Part shown: positions 1 through 14,400 of the stretch, piece after piece
How positions within the stretch are numbered: position 1 is the first letter of the stretch
Layout: the number at the start of each line of letters is the position of its first letter
Source: Xylocopa sonorina
Taxonomy: Eukaryota; Arthropoda; Insecta; Hymenoptera; Apidae
Direction: 5' to 3'
Assembly (NCBI RefSeq): GCF_050948175.1
Contig: NW_027490224.1
Span: 62,001 to 126,000, forward strand
DNA length: 64,000 nt
The notes under the pieces: generated by a model
Told to the model about the DNA's origin: nothing
The model's database searches: none
Seen by the model: the letters and a program-made list of their open reading frames with translations, nothing else
Translations under genes and position numbers: made by a program

Positions 1-1397
1 CATCTCATTTCTATGTTTCATGATAAGATATAATATGATTTGCGAAGTGTCATGTATTCCTCGTCTACACTTCAAATGAATGTAAATGCGACACTTCCTT
101 GCAAGGAAATAGCGTTTGCAGATGTCTACGTATCGTAGCAATAGAGTTCTAATGCTTCTTAAAACGCGATATCGCATCTCATTTCTATGTTTCATGGTAA
201 GATATAATATGATTTGCGAAGTGTTATGTATTCCTCGTCTACACATCAACTGAATGTAAATGCGACACTTCCTTGCAAGGAAATAGCGCTTGCAGATGTC
301 TACGTATCGTAGCAATAGAGTTCTTATGATTCTTAAAACGCGATATCGCATCTCATTTCTATGTATCATGGTAAGATATAATATGATTTGCGAAGTGTTG
401 TGTATTCCTCGTCTACACATGAACTGAATGTAAATGCGACACTTCCTTGCAAGGAAATAGCGTTTGCAAATGTCTACCTATCGTAGCAATAGTGTTCTAA
501 TGCTTCTTAAAACGCGATATCGCATCTCATTTCTATGTTTCATGATAAGATATAATATGATTTGCGAAGTGTTATGTTTTCCTCTTCTACACTTCAAATG
601 AATGTGAATGCGACACTTTCTCGCTAGGAAATAGCGTTTGCAGATGCCTACGTATCGTAGCAATAGATTTCTAATGCTTCTAAAAACGCGAGATCGCATC
701 CCATTTCTATGTTTCATGGTAAGGTATAAAATGATTTGCGAAGTGTTATGTATTCCTCGTCTACACTTCAAATGAATGTAAATGCGACACTTCCTTGCTA
801 GGAAATAGCGTCTGCAGATGTCTAGGTATCGTAGCAATAGAGTTCTAATGCTTCTTAAAACGCGATATCGCAACTCATTTCTATGTTTCATGGTAAGATA
901 TAATATGATTTGCGAAGTGTTATGTATTCCTCGTCTACACTTCAAATGAATGTAAATGCGACACTTCCTTGCAAGGAAATAGCGTTTGCAAATGTCTACG
1001 TATCGTAGCAATAGAGTTCTAATGCTTCTTAAAACGCGATATCGCATCTCATTTCTATGTTTCATGGTAAGATATAATATGATTTGCGAAGTGTTATGTT
1101 TTCCTCGTCTACACTTCAAATGAATGTGAATGCGACACTTTCTCGCTAGGAAATAGCGTTTGCAGATGCCTACGTATCGTAGCAATAGATTTCTAATGCT
1201 TCTTAAATCGTGAGATCGCATCCCATTTCTATGTTTCATGGTAAGATATAAAATGATTTGCGAAGTGTTATGTATTGCTCGTCTACACTTCAAATGAATG
1301 TAAATGCGACACTTCCTTGCTAGAAAATAGCGTCTGCAGATGTCTAGGTATCGTAGCAATAGAGTTCTAATGCTTCTTAAAACGAGATATTGCATTT

Positions 1398-2340
1398 CAT
1401 ATCTATCTTTCATGATAAGATATAATATTCATTGTGAAGTGTTATGCATTCCTCGTCTACACTTCAAATGAATGTAAATGCGACACTTCCTTGCAAGGAA
1501 ATAGCGTTTGCAGATGTCTACGTATCGTAGCAATAGAGTTCTTATGATTCTTAAAACGCGATATCGCATCTCATTCCTATGTTTCATGGTAAGATATAAT
1601 ATGATTTGCGAAGTGTTATGTATTCCTCGTCTACACATGAACTGAATGTAAATGCGACACTTCCTTGCAAGGAAATAGCGTTTGCAAATGTCTACCTATC
1701 GTAGCAATAGTGTTCTAATGCTTCTTAAAACGCGATATCGCATCTCATTTCTATGTTTCATGATAAGATATAATATGATTTGCGAAGTGTCATGTATTCC
1801 TCGTCTACACTTCAAATGAATGTAAATGCGACACTTCCTTGCAAGGAAATAGCGTTTGCAGATGTCTACGTATCGTAGCAATAGAGTTCTAATGCTTCAT
1901 AAAACGCGATATCGCATCTCATTTCTATGTTTCATGGTAAGATATAATATGACTTGCGAAGTGTTATGTATTCCTCGTCTACACTTCAAATGAATGTAAA
2001 TGCGACACTTCCTTGCAAGGAAATGGCGTTTGCAAATGTCTACCTATCGTAGCAATGGTGTTCTAATGCTTCTTAAAACGCGATATCGCATCTCATTTCT
2101 ATGTTTCATGATAAGATATAATATGATTTGCGAAGTGTCATGTATTCCTCGTCTACACTTCAAATGAATGTAAATGCGACACTTCCTTGCAAGGAAATAG
2201 CGTTTGCAGATGTCTACGTATCGTAGCAATAGAGTTCTAATGCTTCTTAAAACGCGGTATCGCATCTCATTTCTATGTTTCATGGTAAGATATAATATGA
2301 TTTGCGAAGTGTTATGTATTCCTCTTCTACACTTCAAATG
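1398..2340. repeat. Satellite segment, source of a copy 26 monomers downstream
   Basis: This block of about 5.4 monomers reappears at roughly 5,922-6,864, an offset of 4,524 bp (26 monomers). Both copies contain the rare TATTCATTGTGAAG monomer at about 1,426 and 5,950, the ATTCCTATG variant and the AAATGGCG variant. The downstream copy has gained differences near 6,820 (GTGATTTGCGAATTG), which help order later duplications. Confidence 0.85.
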
Positions 2341-3435
2341 AGTGTAAATGCGACACTTCCTTGCAAGGAAATAGCGTTTGCAAATGTCTACCTATCGTAG
2401 CAATAGTGTTCTAATGCTTCTTAAAACGCGATATCGCATCTCATTTCTATGTTTCATGATAAGATATAATATGATTTGCGAAGTGTCATGTATTCCTCGT
2501 CTACACTTCAAATGAATGTAAATGCGACACTTCCTTGCAAGGAAATAGCGTTAGCAAATGTCTACCTATCGTAGCAATAGTATTCTAATGCTTCTTAAAA
2601 CGCGATATCGCATCTCATTTCTATGTTTCATGGTAAGATATAATATGATTTGCTAAGTGTTGTGTATTCCTCGTCTACACTTCAAACGAATGTAAATGCG
2701 ACACTTCCTTGCAAGGAAATAGCGTTTGCAAATGTCTACCTATCGTAGCAATAGTGTTCTAATGCTTCTTAAAACGCGATATCGCATCTCATTTCTATGT
2801 TTCATGATAAGATATAATATGATTTGCGAAGTGTCATGTATTCCTCGTCTACACTTCAAATGAATGTAAATGCGACACTTCCTTGCAAGAAAATAGCGTT
2901 TGCAGATGTCTACGTATCGTAGCAATAGAGTTCTAATGCTTCTTAAAACGCGATATCGCATCTCATTTCTATGTTTCATGGTAAGATATAATATGATTTG
3001 CGAAGTGTTATGTATTCCTCGTCTACACTTCAAATGAATGTAAATGCGACACTTCCTTGCTAGGAAATAGCGTCTGCAGATGTCTAGGTATCGTAGCAAT
3101 AGAGTTCTAATGCTTCTTAAAACGCGATATCGCATCTCATTTCTATGTTTCATGGTAAGATATAATATGATTTGCGAAGTGTTATGTATTCCTCGTCTAC
3201 ACTTCAAATGAATGTAAATGCGACACTTCCTTGCAAGGAAATAGAGTTTTCAGATGTCTACGTATCGTAGCAATAGAGTTCTAATGCTTCTTAAAACGCG
3301 ATATCGCATCTCATTTCTATGTTTCATGGTAAGATATAATATGATTTGCGAAGTGTTGTGTATTCCTCGTCTACACTTCAATCGAATGTAAATGCGACAC
3401 TTCCTTGCAAGGAAATAGCGTTTGCAAGTGTCTAC

Positions 3436-5315
3436 CTATCGTAGCAATAGTGTTCTAATGCTTCTTAAAACGCGATATCGCATCTCATTTCTATGTTTCA
3501 TGATAAGATATAATATGATTTGCGAAGTGTCATGTATTCCTCGTCTACACTTCAAATGAATGTAAATGCGACACTTCCTTGCAAGGAAATAGCGTTTGCA
3601 GATGTCTACGTATCGTAGCAATAGAGTTCTAATGCTTCTTAAAACGCGATATCGCATCTCATTTCTATGTTTCATGGTAAGATATAATATGATTTGCGAA
3701 GTGTTATGTATTCCTCGTCTACACATCAACTGAATGTAAATGCGACACTTCCTTGCAAGGAAATAGCGCTTGCAGATGTCTACGTATCGTAGCAATAGAG
3801 TTCTTATGATTCTTAAAACGCGATATCGCATCTCATTTCTATGTTTCATGGTATGATATAATATGATTTGCGAAGTGTTATGTATTCCTCGTCTACACAT
3901 GAACTGAATGTAAATGCGACACTTCCTTGCAAGGAAATAGCGTTTGCAAATGTCTACCTATCGTAGCAATAGTGTTCTAATGCTTCTTAAAACGCGATAT
4001 CGCATCTCATTTCTATGTTTCATGATAAGATATAATATGATTTGCGAAGTGTCATGTATTCCTCGTCTACACTTCAAATGAATGTAAATGCGACACTTCC
4101 TTGCAAGGAAATAGCGTTTGCAGATGTCTACGTATCGTAGCAATAGAGTTCTAATGCTTCTTAAAACGCGATATCGCATCTCATTTCTATGTTTCATGGT
4201 AAGATATAATATGACTTGCGAAGTGTTATGTATTCCTCGTCTACACTTCAAATGAATGTAAATGCGACACTTCCTTGCTAGGAGATAGCGTCTGCAGATG
4301 TCTAGGTATCGTAGCAATAGAGTTCTAATGCTTCTTAAAACGCGACATCGCATCTCATTTCTATATTTCATGGTAAGATATAATATGATTTGCGAAGTGT
4401 TATGTATTCCTCGTCTACACTTCAAATGAATGTAAATGCGACACTTCCTTGCAAGGAAATAGCGTTTGCAAATGTCTACCTATCGTAGCAATAGTGTTCT
4501 AATGCTTCTTAAAACGCGATATCGCATCTCATTTCTATGTTTCATGATAAGATATAATATGATTTGCGAAGTGTCATGTATTCCTCGTCTACACTTCAAA
4601 TGAATGTGAATGCGACACTTTCTCGCTAGGAAATAGCGTTTGCAGATGTCTACGTATCGTAGCAATAGAGTTCTAATGCTTCTTAAAACGCGATATCGCA
4701 TCTCATTTCTATGTTTCATGGTAAGATATAATATGATTTGCGAAGTGTTATGTTTTCCTCTTCTACACTTCAAATGAATGTGAATGCGACACTTTCTCGC
4801 TAGGAAATAGCGTTTGCAGATGCCTACGTATCGTAGCAATAGATTTCTAATGCTTCTAAAAACGCGAGATCGCATCCCATTTCTATGTTTCATGGTAAGG
4901 TATAAAATGATTTGCGAAGTGTTATGTATTCCTCGTCTACACTTCATATGAATGTAAATGCGACACTTCCTTGCTAGGAAATAGCGTCTGCAGATGTCTA
5001 GGTATCGTAGCAATAGAGTTCTAATGCTTCTTAAAACGCGATATCGCAACTCATTTCTATGTTTCATGGTAAGATATAATATGATTTGCGAAGTGTTATG
5101 TATTCCTCGTCTACACTTCAAATGAATGTAAATGCGACACTTCCTTGCAAGGAAATAGCGTTTGCAAATGTCTACGTATCGTAGCAATAGAGTTCTAATG
5201 CTTCTTAAAACGCGATATCGCATCTCATTTCTATGTTTCATGGTAAGATATAATATGATTTGCGAAGTGTTATGTATTCCTCGTCTACACTTCATATGAA
5301 TGTAAATGCGACACT
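3436..5315. repeat. Satellite segment duplicated 23 monomers downstream (4,002 bp)
   Basis: The block matches about 7,438-9,317. Shared features in order include the TTCTTATGATTC monomer, GGTATGATATAAT, CTAGGAGATAGCG, ATATTTCATGG, TTTTCCTCTTCTACAC, GGTATAAAATG and CTTCATATGAATG. The copies part company at about 5,315/9,317, where one continues CTTGCTAGG and the other CTTGCAAGG. The offset is 4,002 bp where the neighbouring segment has 4,524, so three monomers were gained or lost between the two segments. Confidence 0.85.
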
Positions 5316-6455
5316 TCCTTGCTAGGAAATAGCGTCTGCAGATGTCTAGGTATCGTAGCAATAGAGTTCTAATGCTTCTTAAAACGCGATATCGCAACTC
5401 ATTTCTATGTTTCATGGTAAGATATAATATGATTTGCGAAGTGTTATGTATTCCTCGTCTACACTTCAAATGAATGTAAATGCGACACTTCCTTGCAAGG
5501 AAATAGCGTTTGCAAATGTCTACGTATCGTAGCAATAGAGTTCTAATGCTTCTTAAAACGCGATATCGCATCTCATTTCTATGTTTCATGGTAAGATATA
5601 ATATGATTTGCGAAGTGTTATGTTTTCCTCGTCTACACTTCAAATGAATGTGAATGCGACACTTTCTCGCTAGGAAATAGCGTTTGCAGATGCCTACGTA
5701 TCGTAGCAATAGATTTCTAATGCTTCTTAAATCGTGAGATCGCATCCCAGTTCTATGTTTCATGGTAAGATATAAAATGATTTGCGAAGTGTTATGTATT
5801 GCTCGTCTACACTTCAAATGAATGTAAATGCGACACTTCCTTGCTAGAAAATAGCGTCTGCAGATGTCTAGGTATCGTAGCAATAGAGTTCTAATGCTTC
5901 TTAAAACGAGATATTGCATTTCATATCTATCTTTCATGATAAGATATAATATTCATTGTGAAGTGTTATGCATTCCTCGTCTACACTTCAAATGAATGTA
6001 AATGCGACACTTCCTTGCAAGGAAATAGCGTTTGCAGATGTCTACGTATCGTAGCAATAGAGTTCTTATGATTCTTAAAACGCGATATCGCATCTCATTC
6101 CTATGTTTCATGGTAAGATATAATATGATTTGCGAAGTGTTATGTATTCCTCGTCTACACATGAACTGAATGTAAATGCGACACTTCCTTGCAAGGAAAT
6201 AGCGTTTGCAAATGTCTACCTATCGTAGCAATAGTGTTCTAATGCTTCTTAAAACGCGATATCGCATCTCATTTCTATGTTTCATGATAAGATATAATAT
6301 GATTTGCGAAGTGTCATGTATTCCTCGTCTACACTTCAAATGAATGTAAATGCGACACTTCCTTGCAAGGAAATAGCGTTTGCAGATGTCTACGTATCGT
6401 AGCAATAGAGTTCTAATGCTTCATAAAACGCGATATCGCATCTCATTTCTATGTT

Positions 6456-9400
6456 TCATGGTAAGATATAATATGACTTGCGAAGTGTTATGTATTCCTC
6501 GTCTACACTTCAAATGAATGTAAATGCGACACTTCCTTGCAAGGAAATGGCGTTTGCAAATGTCTACCTATCGTAGCAATGGTGTTCTAATGCTTCTTAA
6601 AACGCGATATCGCATCTCATTTCTATGTTTCATGATAAGATATAATATGATTTGCGAAGTGTCATGTATTCCTCGTCTACACTTCAAATGAATGTAAATG
6701 CGACACTTCCTTGCAAGGAAATAGCGTTTGCAGATGTCTACGTATCGTAGCAATAGAGTTCTAATGCTTCTTAAAACGCGGTATCGCATCTCATTTCTAT
6801 GTTTCATGGTAAGATATAATGTGATTTGCGAATTGTTATGTATTCCTCTTCTACACTTCAAATGAGTGTAAATGCGACACTTCCTTGCAAGGAAATAGCG
6901 TTTGCAAATGTCTACCTATCGTAGCAATAGTGTTCTAATGCTTCTTAAAACGCGATATCGCATCTCATTTCTATGTTTCATGGTAAGATATAATATGATT
7001 TGCTAAGTGTTGTGTATTCCTCGTCTACACTTCAAACGAATGTAAATGCGACACTTCCTTGCAAGGAAATAGCGTTTGCAAATGTCTACCTATCGTAGCA
7101 ATAGTGTTCTAATGCTTCTTAAAACGCGATATCGCATCTCATTTCTATGTTTCATGATAAGATATAATATGATTTGCGAAGTGTCATGTATTCCTCGTCT
7201 ACACTTCAAATGAATGTAAATGCGACACTTCCTTGCAAGAAAATAGCGTTTGCAGATGTCTACGTATCGTAGCAATAGAGTTCTAATGCTTCTTAAAACG
7301 CGATATCGCATCTCATTTCTATGTTTCATGGTAAGATATAATATGATTTGCGAAGTGTTGTGTATTCCTCGTCTACACTTCAATCGAATGTAAATGCGAC
7401 ACTTCCTTGCAAGGAAATAGCGTTTGCAAATGTCTACCTATCGTAGCAATAGTGTTCTAATGCTTCTTAAAACGCGATATCGCATCTCATTTCTATGTTT
7501 CATGATAAGATATAATATGATTTGCGAAGTGTCATGTATTCCTCGTCTACACTTCAAATGAATGTAAATGCGACACTTCCTTGCAAGGAAATAGCGTTTG
7601 CAGATGTCTACGTATCGTAGCAATAGAGTTCTAATGCTTCTTAAAACGCGATATCGCATCTCATTTCTATGTTTCATGGTAAGATATAATATGATTTGCG
7701 AAGTGTTATGTATTCCTCGTCTACACATCAACTGAATGTAAATGCGACACTTCCTTGCAAGGAAATAGCGCTTGCAGATGTCTACGTATCGTAGCAATAG
7801 AGTTCTTATGATTCTTAAAACGCGATATCGCATCTCATTTCTATGTTTCATGGTATGATATAATATGATTTGCGAAGTGTTATGTATTCCTCGTCTACAC
7901 ATGAACTGAATGTAAATGCGACACTTCCTTGCAAGGAAATAGCGTTTGCAAATGTCTACCTATCGTAGCAATAGTGTTCTAATGCTTCTTAAAACGCGAT
8001 ATCGCATCTCATTTCTATGTTTCATGATAAGATATAATATGATTTGCGAAGTGTCATGTATTCCTCGTCTACACTTCAAATGAATGTAAATGCGACACTT
8101 CCTTGCAAGGAAATAGCGTTTGCAGATGTCTACGTATCGTAGCAATAGAGTTCTAATGCTTCTTAAAACGCGATATCGCATCTCATTTCTATGTTTCATG
8201 GTAAGATATAATATGACTTGCGAAGTGTTATGTATTCCTCGTCTACACTTCAAATGAATGTAAATGCGACACTTCCTTGCTAGGAGATAGCGTCTGCAGA
8301 TGTCTAGGTATCGTAGCAATAGAGTTCTAATGCTTCTTAAAACGCGACATCGCATCTCATTTCTATATTTCATGGTAAGATATAATATGATTTGCGAAGT
8401 GTTATGTATTCCTCGTCTACACTTCAAATGAATGTAAATGCGACACTTCCTTGCAAGGAAATAGCGTTTGCAAATGTCTACCTATCGTAGCAATAGTGTT
8501 CTAATGCTTCTTAAAACGCGATATCGCATCTCATTTCTATGTTTCATGATAAGATATAATATGATTTGCGAAGTGTCATGTATTCCTCGTCTACACTTCA
8601 AATGAATGTGAATGCGACACTTTCTCGCTAGGAAATAGCGTTTGCAGATGTCTACGTATCGTAGCAATAGAGTTCTAATGCTTCTTAAAACGCGATATCG
8701 CATCTCATTTCTATGTTTCATGGTAAGATATAATATGATTTGCGAAGTGTTATGTTTTCCTCTTCTACACTTCAAATGAATGTGAATGCGACACTTTCTC
8801 GCTAGGAAATAGCGTTTGCAGATGCCTACGTATCGTAGCAATAGATTTCTAATGCTTCTAAAAACGCGAGATCGCATCCCATTTCTATGTTTCATGGTAA
8901 GGTATAAAATGATTTGCGAAGTGTTATGTATTCCTCGTCTACACTTCATATGAATGTAAATGCGACACTTCCTTGCTAGGAAATAGCGTCTGCAGATGTC
9001 TAGGTATCGTAGCAATAGAGTTCTAATGCTTCTTAAAACGCGATATCGCAACTCATTTCTATGTTTCATGGTAAGATATAATATGATTTGCGAAGTGTTA
9101 TGTATTCCTCGTCTACACTTCAAATGAATGTAAATGCGACACTTCCTTGCAAGGAAATAGCGTTTGCAAATGTCTACGTATCGTAGCAATAGAGTTCTAA
9201 TGCTTCTTAAAACGCGATATCGCATCTCATTTCTATGTTTCATGGTAAGATATAATATGATTTGCGAAGTGTTATGTATTCCTCGTCTACACTTCATATG
9301 AATGTAAATGCGACACTTCCTTGCAAGGAAATAGCGTTTGCAAATGTCTACCTATCGTAGCAATAGTGTTCTAATGCTTCTTAAAACGCGATATCGCATC

Positions 9401-9790
9401 TCATTTCTATGTTTCATGATAAGATATAATATGATTTGCGAAGTGTCATGTATTCCTCGTCTACACTTCAAATGAATGTAAATGCGTCACTTCCTTGCAA
9501 GGAAATAGCGTTTGCAGATGTCTACGTATCGTAGCAATAGAGTTCTAATGCTTCTTAAAACGCGATATCGCATCTCATTTCTATGTTTCATGGTAAGATA
9601 TAATATGATTTGCGAAGTGTTATGTATTCCTCGTCTACACTTCAAATGAATGTAAATGCGACACTTCCATGCTAGGAAATAGCGTCTGCAGATGTCTAGG
9701 TATCGTAGCAATAGAGTTCTAATGCTTCTTAAAACGCAATATCGCATCTCATTTCTATGTTTCATGGTAAGATATAATATGATTTGCGAA
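6456..9790. repeat. Satellite segment duplicated 31 monomers downstream (5,394 bp)
   Basis: This stretch of about 19 monomers recurs at about 11,850-15,184. Private variants are shared between the two copies, including GTGATTTGCGAATTG (6,820 and 12,214), GCGTCACTTCC (about 9,485 and 14,879) and CTTCCATGCTAGG (about 9,666 and 15,060). The left limit is marked by a GTTTC/ATTTC difference near 6,446/11,840. At the right end the second copy lacks one monomer, and homology resumes at an offset of 5,220. Confidence 0.88.
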
Positions 9791-9954
9791 GTGTTATGTA
9801 TTCCTCGTCTACACTTCAAATGAATGTAAATGCGACACTTCCTTGCAAGGAAATAGCGTTTTCAGATGTCTACGTATCGTAGCAATAGAGTTCTAATGCT
9901 TCTTAAAACGCGATATCGCATCTCATTTCTATGTTTCATGGTAAGATATAATAT

Positions 9955-11400
9955 GATTTGCGAAGTGTTGTGTATTCCTCGTCTACACTTCAAACGAATG
10001 TAAATGCGACACTTCCTTGCAAGGAAATAGCGTTTACAAATGTCTACCTATCGTAGCAATAGTGTTCTAATGCTTCTTAAAACGCGATATCGCATCTCAT
10101 TTCTATGTTTCATGATAAGATATAATATGATTTGCGAAGTGTCATGTATTCCTCGTCTACACTTCAAATGAATGTAAATGAGACACTTCCTTGCAAGGAA
10201 ATAGCGTTTGCAGATGTCTACGTATCGTAGCAATAGAGTTCTAATGCTTCTTAAAACGCGATATCGCATCTCATTTCTATGTTTCATGGTAAGATATAAT
10301 ATGATTTGCGAAGTGTTATGTATTCCTCGTCTACACATCAACTGAATGTAAATGCGACACTTCCTTGCAAGGAAATAGCGCTTGCAGATGTCTACGTATC
10401 GTAGCAATAGAGTTCTTATGATTCTTAAAACGCGATATCGCATCTCATTTCTATGTTTCATGGTAAGATATAATATGATTTGCGAAGTGTTATGTATTCC
10501 TCGTCTACACATGAACTGAATGTAAATGCGACACTTCCTTGCAAGGAAATAGCGTTTGCAAATGTCTACCTATCGTAGCAATAGTGTTCTAATGCTTCTT
10601 AAAACGCGATATCGCATCTCATTTCTATGTTTCATGATAAGATATAATATGATTTGCGAAATGTCATGTATTCCTCGTCTACAATTCAAATGAATGTAAA
10701 TGCGACACTTCCTTGCAAGGAAATAGCGTTTGCAGATGTCTACGTATCGTAGCAATAGAGTTCTAATGCTTCTTAAAACGCGATATCGCATCTCATTTCT
10801 ATGTTTCATGGTAAGATATAATATGACTTGCGAAGTGTTATGTATTCCTCGTCTACACTTCAAATGAATGTAAATGCGACACTTCCTTGCTAGGAGATAG
10901 CGTCTGCAGATGTCTAGGTATCGTAGCAATAGAGTTCTAATGCTTCTTAAAACGCGACATCGCATCTCATTGCGATATTTCATGGTAAGATATAATATGA
11001 TTTGCGGAGTGGTATGTATTCCTCGTCTACACTTCAAATGAATGTAAATGCGACACTTCCTTGCAAGGAAATAGCGTTTGCAGATGTCTACGTATCGTAG
11101 CAATAGAGTTCTAATGCTTCTTAAAACGCGATATCGCATCTCATTTCTATGTTTCATGGTAAGATATAATATGATTTGCGAAGTGTTATGTATTCCTCGT
11201 CTACACATCAACTGAATGTAAATGCGACACTTCCTTGCAAGGAAATAGCGCTTGCAGATGTCTACGTATCGTAGCAATAGAGTTCTTATGATTCTTAAAA
11301 CGCGATATCGCATCTCATTTCTATGTTTCATGGTAAGATATAATATGATTTGCGAAGTGTTATGTATTCCTCGTCTACACATGAACTGAATGTAAATGCG
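9955..11400. repeat. Satellite segment duplicated 30 monomers downstream (5,220 bp)
   Basis: The segment matches about 15,175-16,620. Shared private variants include GCGTTTACAAATG (about 10,031/15,251), AATGAGACAC (10,177/15,397), CTACAATTC (10,680/15,900) and GCGGAGTGGTATG (11,004/16,224). It is the continuation of the 5,394-bp duplication after loss of one monomer in the right copy. Confidence 0.85.
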
Positions 11401-14400
11401 ACACTTCCTTGCATGGAAATAGCGTTTGCAAATGTCTACCTATCGTAGCAATAGTGTTCTAATGCTTCTTAAAACGCGATATCGCATCTCATTTCTATGT
11501 TTCATGATAAGATATAATATGATTTGCGAAGTGTCATGTATTCCTCGTCTACACTTCAAATGAATGTAAATGCGACACTTCCTTGCAAGGAAATAGCGTT
11601 TGCAGATGTCTACGTATCGTAGCAATAGAGTTCTAATGCTTCTTAAAACGCGATATCGCATCTCATTTCTATGTTTCATGGTAAGATATAATATGACTTG
11701 CGAAGTGTTATGTATTCCTCGTCTACACTTCAAATGAATGTAAATGCGACACTTCCTTGCTAGGAGATAGGGTCTGCAGATGTCTAGGTATCGTAGCAAT
11801 AGAGTTCTAATGCTTCTTAAAACGCGACATCGCATCTCATTTCTATATTTCATGGTAAGATATAATATGACTTGCGAAGTGTTATGTATTCCTCGTCTAC
11901 ACTTCAAATGAATGTAAATGCGACACTTCCTTGCAAGGAAATGGCGTTTGCAAATGTCTACCTATCGTAGCAATGGTGTTCTAATGCTTCTTAAAACGCG
12001 ATATCGCATCTCATTTCTATGTTTCATGATAAGATATAATATGATTTGCGAAGTGTCATGTATTCCTCGTCTACACTTCAAATGAATGTAAATGCGACAC
12101 TTCCTTGCAAGGAAATAGCGTTTGCAGATGTCTACGTATCGTAGCAATAGAGTTCTAATGCTTCTTAAAACGCGGTATCGCATCTCATTTCTATGTTTCA
12201 TGGTAAGATATAATGTGATTTGCGAATTGTTATGTATTCCTCTTCTACACTTCAAATGAGTGTAAATGCGACACTTCCTTGCAAGGAAATAGCGTTTGCA
12301 AATGTCTACCTATCGTAGCAATAGTGTTCTAATGCTTCTTAAAACGCGATATCGCATCTCATTTCTATGTTTCATGGTAAGATATAATATGATTTGCTAA
12401 GTGTTGTGTATTCCTCGTCTACACTTCAAACGAATGTAAATGCGACACTTCCTTGCAAGGAAATAGCGTTTGCAAATGTCTACCTATCGTAGCAATAGTG
12501 TTCTAATGCTTCTTAAAACGCGATATCGCATCTCATTTCTATGTTTCATGATAAGATATAATATGATTTGCGAAGTGTCATGTATTCCTCGTCTACACTT
12601 CAAATGAATGTAAATGCGACACTTCCTTGCAAGAAAATAGCGTTTGCAGATGTCTACGTATCGTAGCAATAGAGTTCTAATGCTTCTTAAAACGCGATAT
12701 CGCATCTCATTTCTATGTTTCATGGTAAGATATAATATGATTTGCGAAGTGTTGTGTATTCCTCGTCTACACTTCAATCGAATGTAAATGCGACACTTCC
12801 TTGCAAGGAAATAGCGTTTGCAAATGTCTACCTATCGTAGCAATAGTGTTCTAATGCTTCTTAAAACGCGATATCGCATCTCATTTCTATGTTTCATGAT
12901 AAGATATAATATGATTTGCGAAGTGTCATGTATTCCTCGTCTACACTTCAAATGAATGTAAATGCGACACTTCCTTGCAAGGAAATAGCGTTTGCAGATG
13001 TCTACGTATCGTAGCAATAGAGTTCTAATGCTTCTTAAAACGCGATATCGCATCTCATTTCTATGTTTCATGGTAAGATATAATATGATTTGCGAAGTGT
13101 TATGTATTCCTCGTCTACACATCAACTGAATGTAAATGCGACACTTCCTTGCAAGGAAATAGCGCTTGCAGATGTCTACGTATCGTAGCAATAGAGTTCT
13201 TATGATTCTTAAAACGCGATATCGCATCTCATTTCTATGTTTCATGGTATGATATAATATGATTTGCGAAGTGTTATGTATTCCTCGTCTACACATGAAC
13301 TGAATGTAAATGCGACACTTCCTTGCAAGGAAATAGCGTTTGCAAATGTCTACCTATCGTAGCAATAGTGTTCTAATGCTTCTTAAAACGCGATATCGCA
13401 TCTCATTTCTATGTTTCATGATAAGATATAATATGATTTGCGAAGTGTCATGTATTCCTCGTCTACACTTCAAATGAATGTAAATGCGACACTTCCTTGC
13501 AAGGAAATAGCGTTTGCAGATGTCTACGTATCGTAGCAATAGAGTTCTAATGCTTCTTAAAACGCGATATCGCATCTCATTTCTATGTTTCATGGTAAGA
13601 TATAATATGACTTGCGAAGTGTTATGTATTCCTCGTCTACACTTCAAATGAATGTAAATGCGACACTTCCTTGCTAGGAGATAGCGTCTGCAGATGTCTA
13701 GGTATCGTAGCAATAGAGTTCTAATGCTTCTTAAAACGCGACATCGCATCTCATTTCTATATTTCATGGTAAGATATAATATGATTTGCGAAGTGTTATG
13801 TATTCCTCGTCTACACTTCAAATGAATGTAAATGCGACACTTCCTTGCAAGGAAATAGCGTTTGCAAATGTCTACCTATCGTAGCAATAGTGTTCTAATG
13901 CTTCTTAAAACGCGATATCGCATCTCATTTCTATGTTTCATGATAAGATATAATATGATTTGCGAAGTGTCATGTATTCCTCGTCTACACTTCAAATGAA
14001 TGTGAATGCGACACTTTCTCGCTAGGAAATAGCGTTTGCAGATGTCTACGTATCGTAGCAATAGAGTTCTAATGCTTCTTAAAACGCGATATCGCATCTC
14101 ATTTCTATGTTTCATGGTAAGATATAATATGATTTGCGAAGTGTTATGTTTTCCTCTTCTACACTTCAAATGAATGTGAATGCGACACTTTCTCGCTAGG
14201 AAATAGCGTTTGCAGATGCCTACGTATCGTAGCAATAGATTTCTAATGCTTCTAAAAACGCGAGATCGCATCCCATTTCTATGTTTCATGGTAAGGTATA
14301 AAATGATTTGCGAAGTGTTATGTATTCCTCGTCTACACTTCATATGAATGTAAATGCGACACTTCCTTGCTAGGAAATAGCGTCTGCAGATGTCTAGGTA

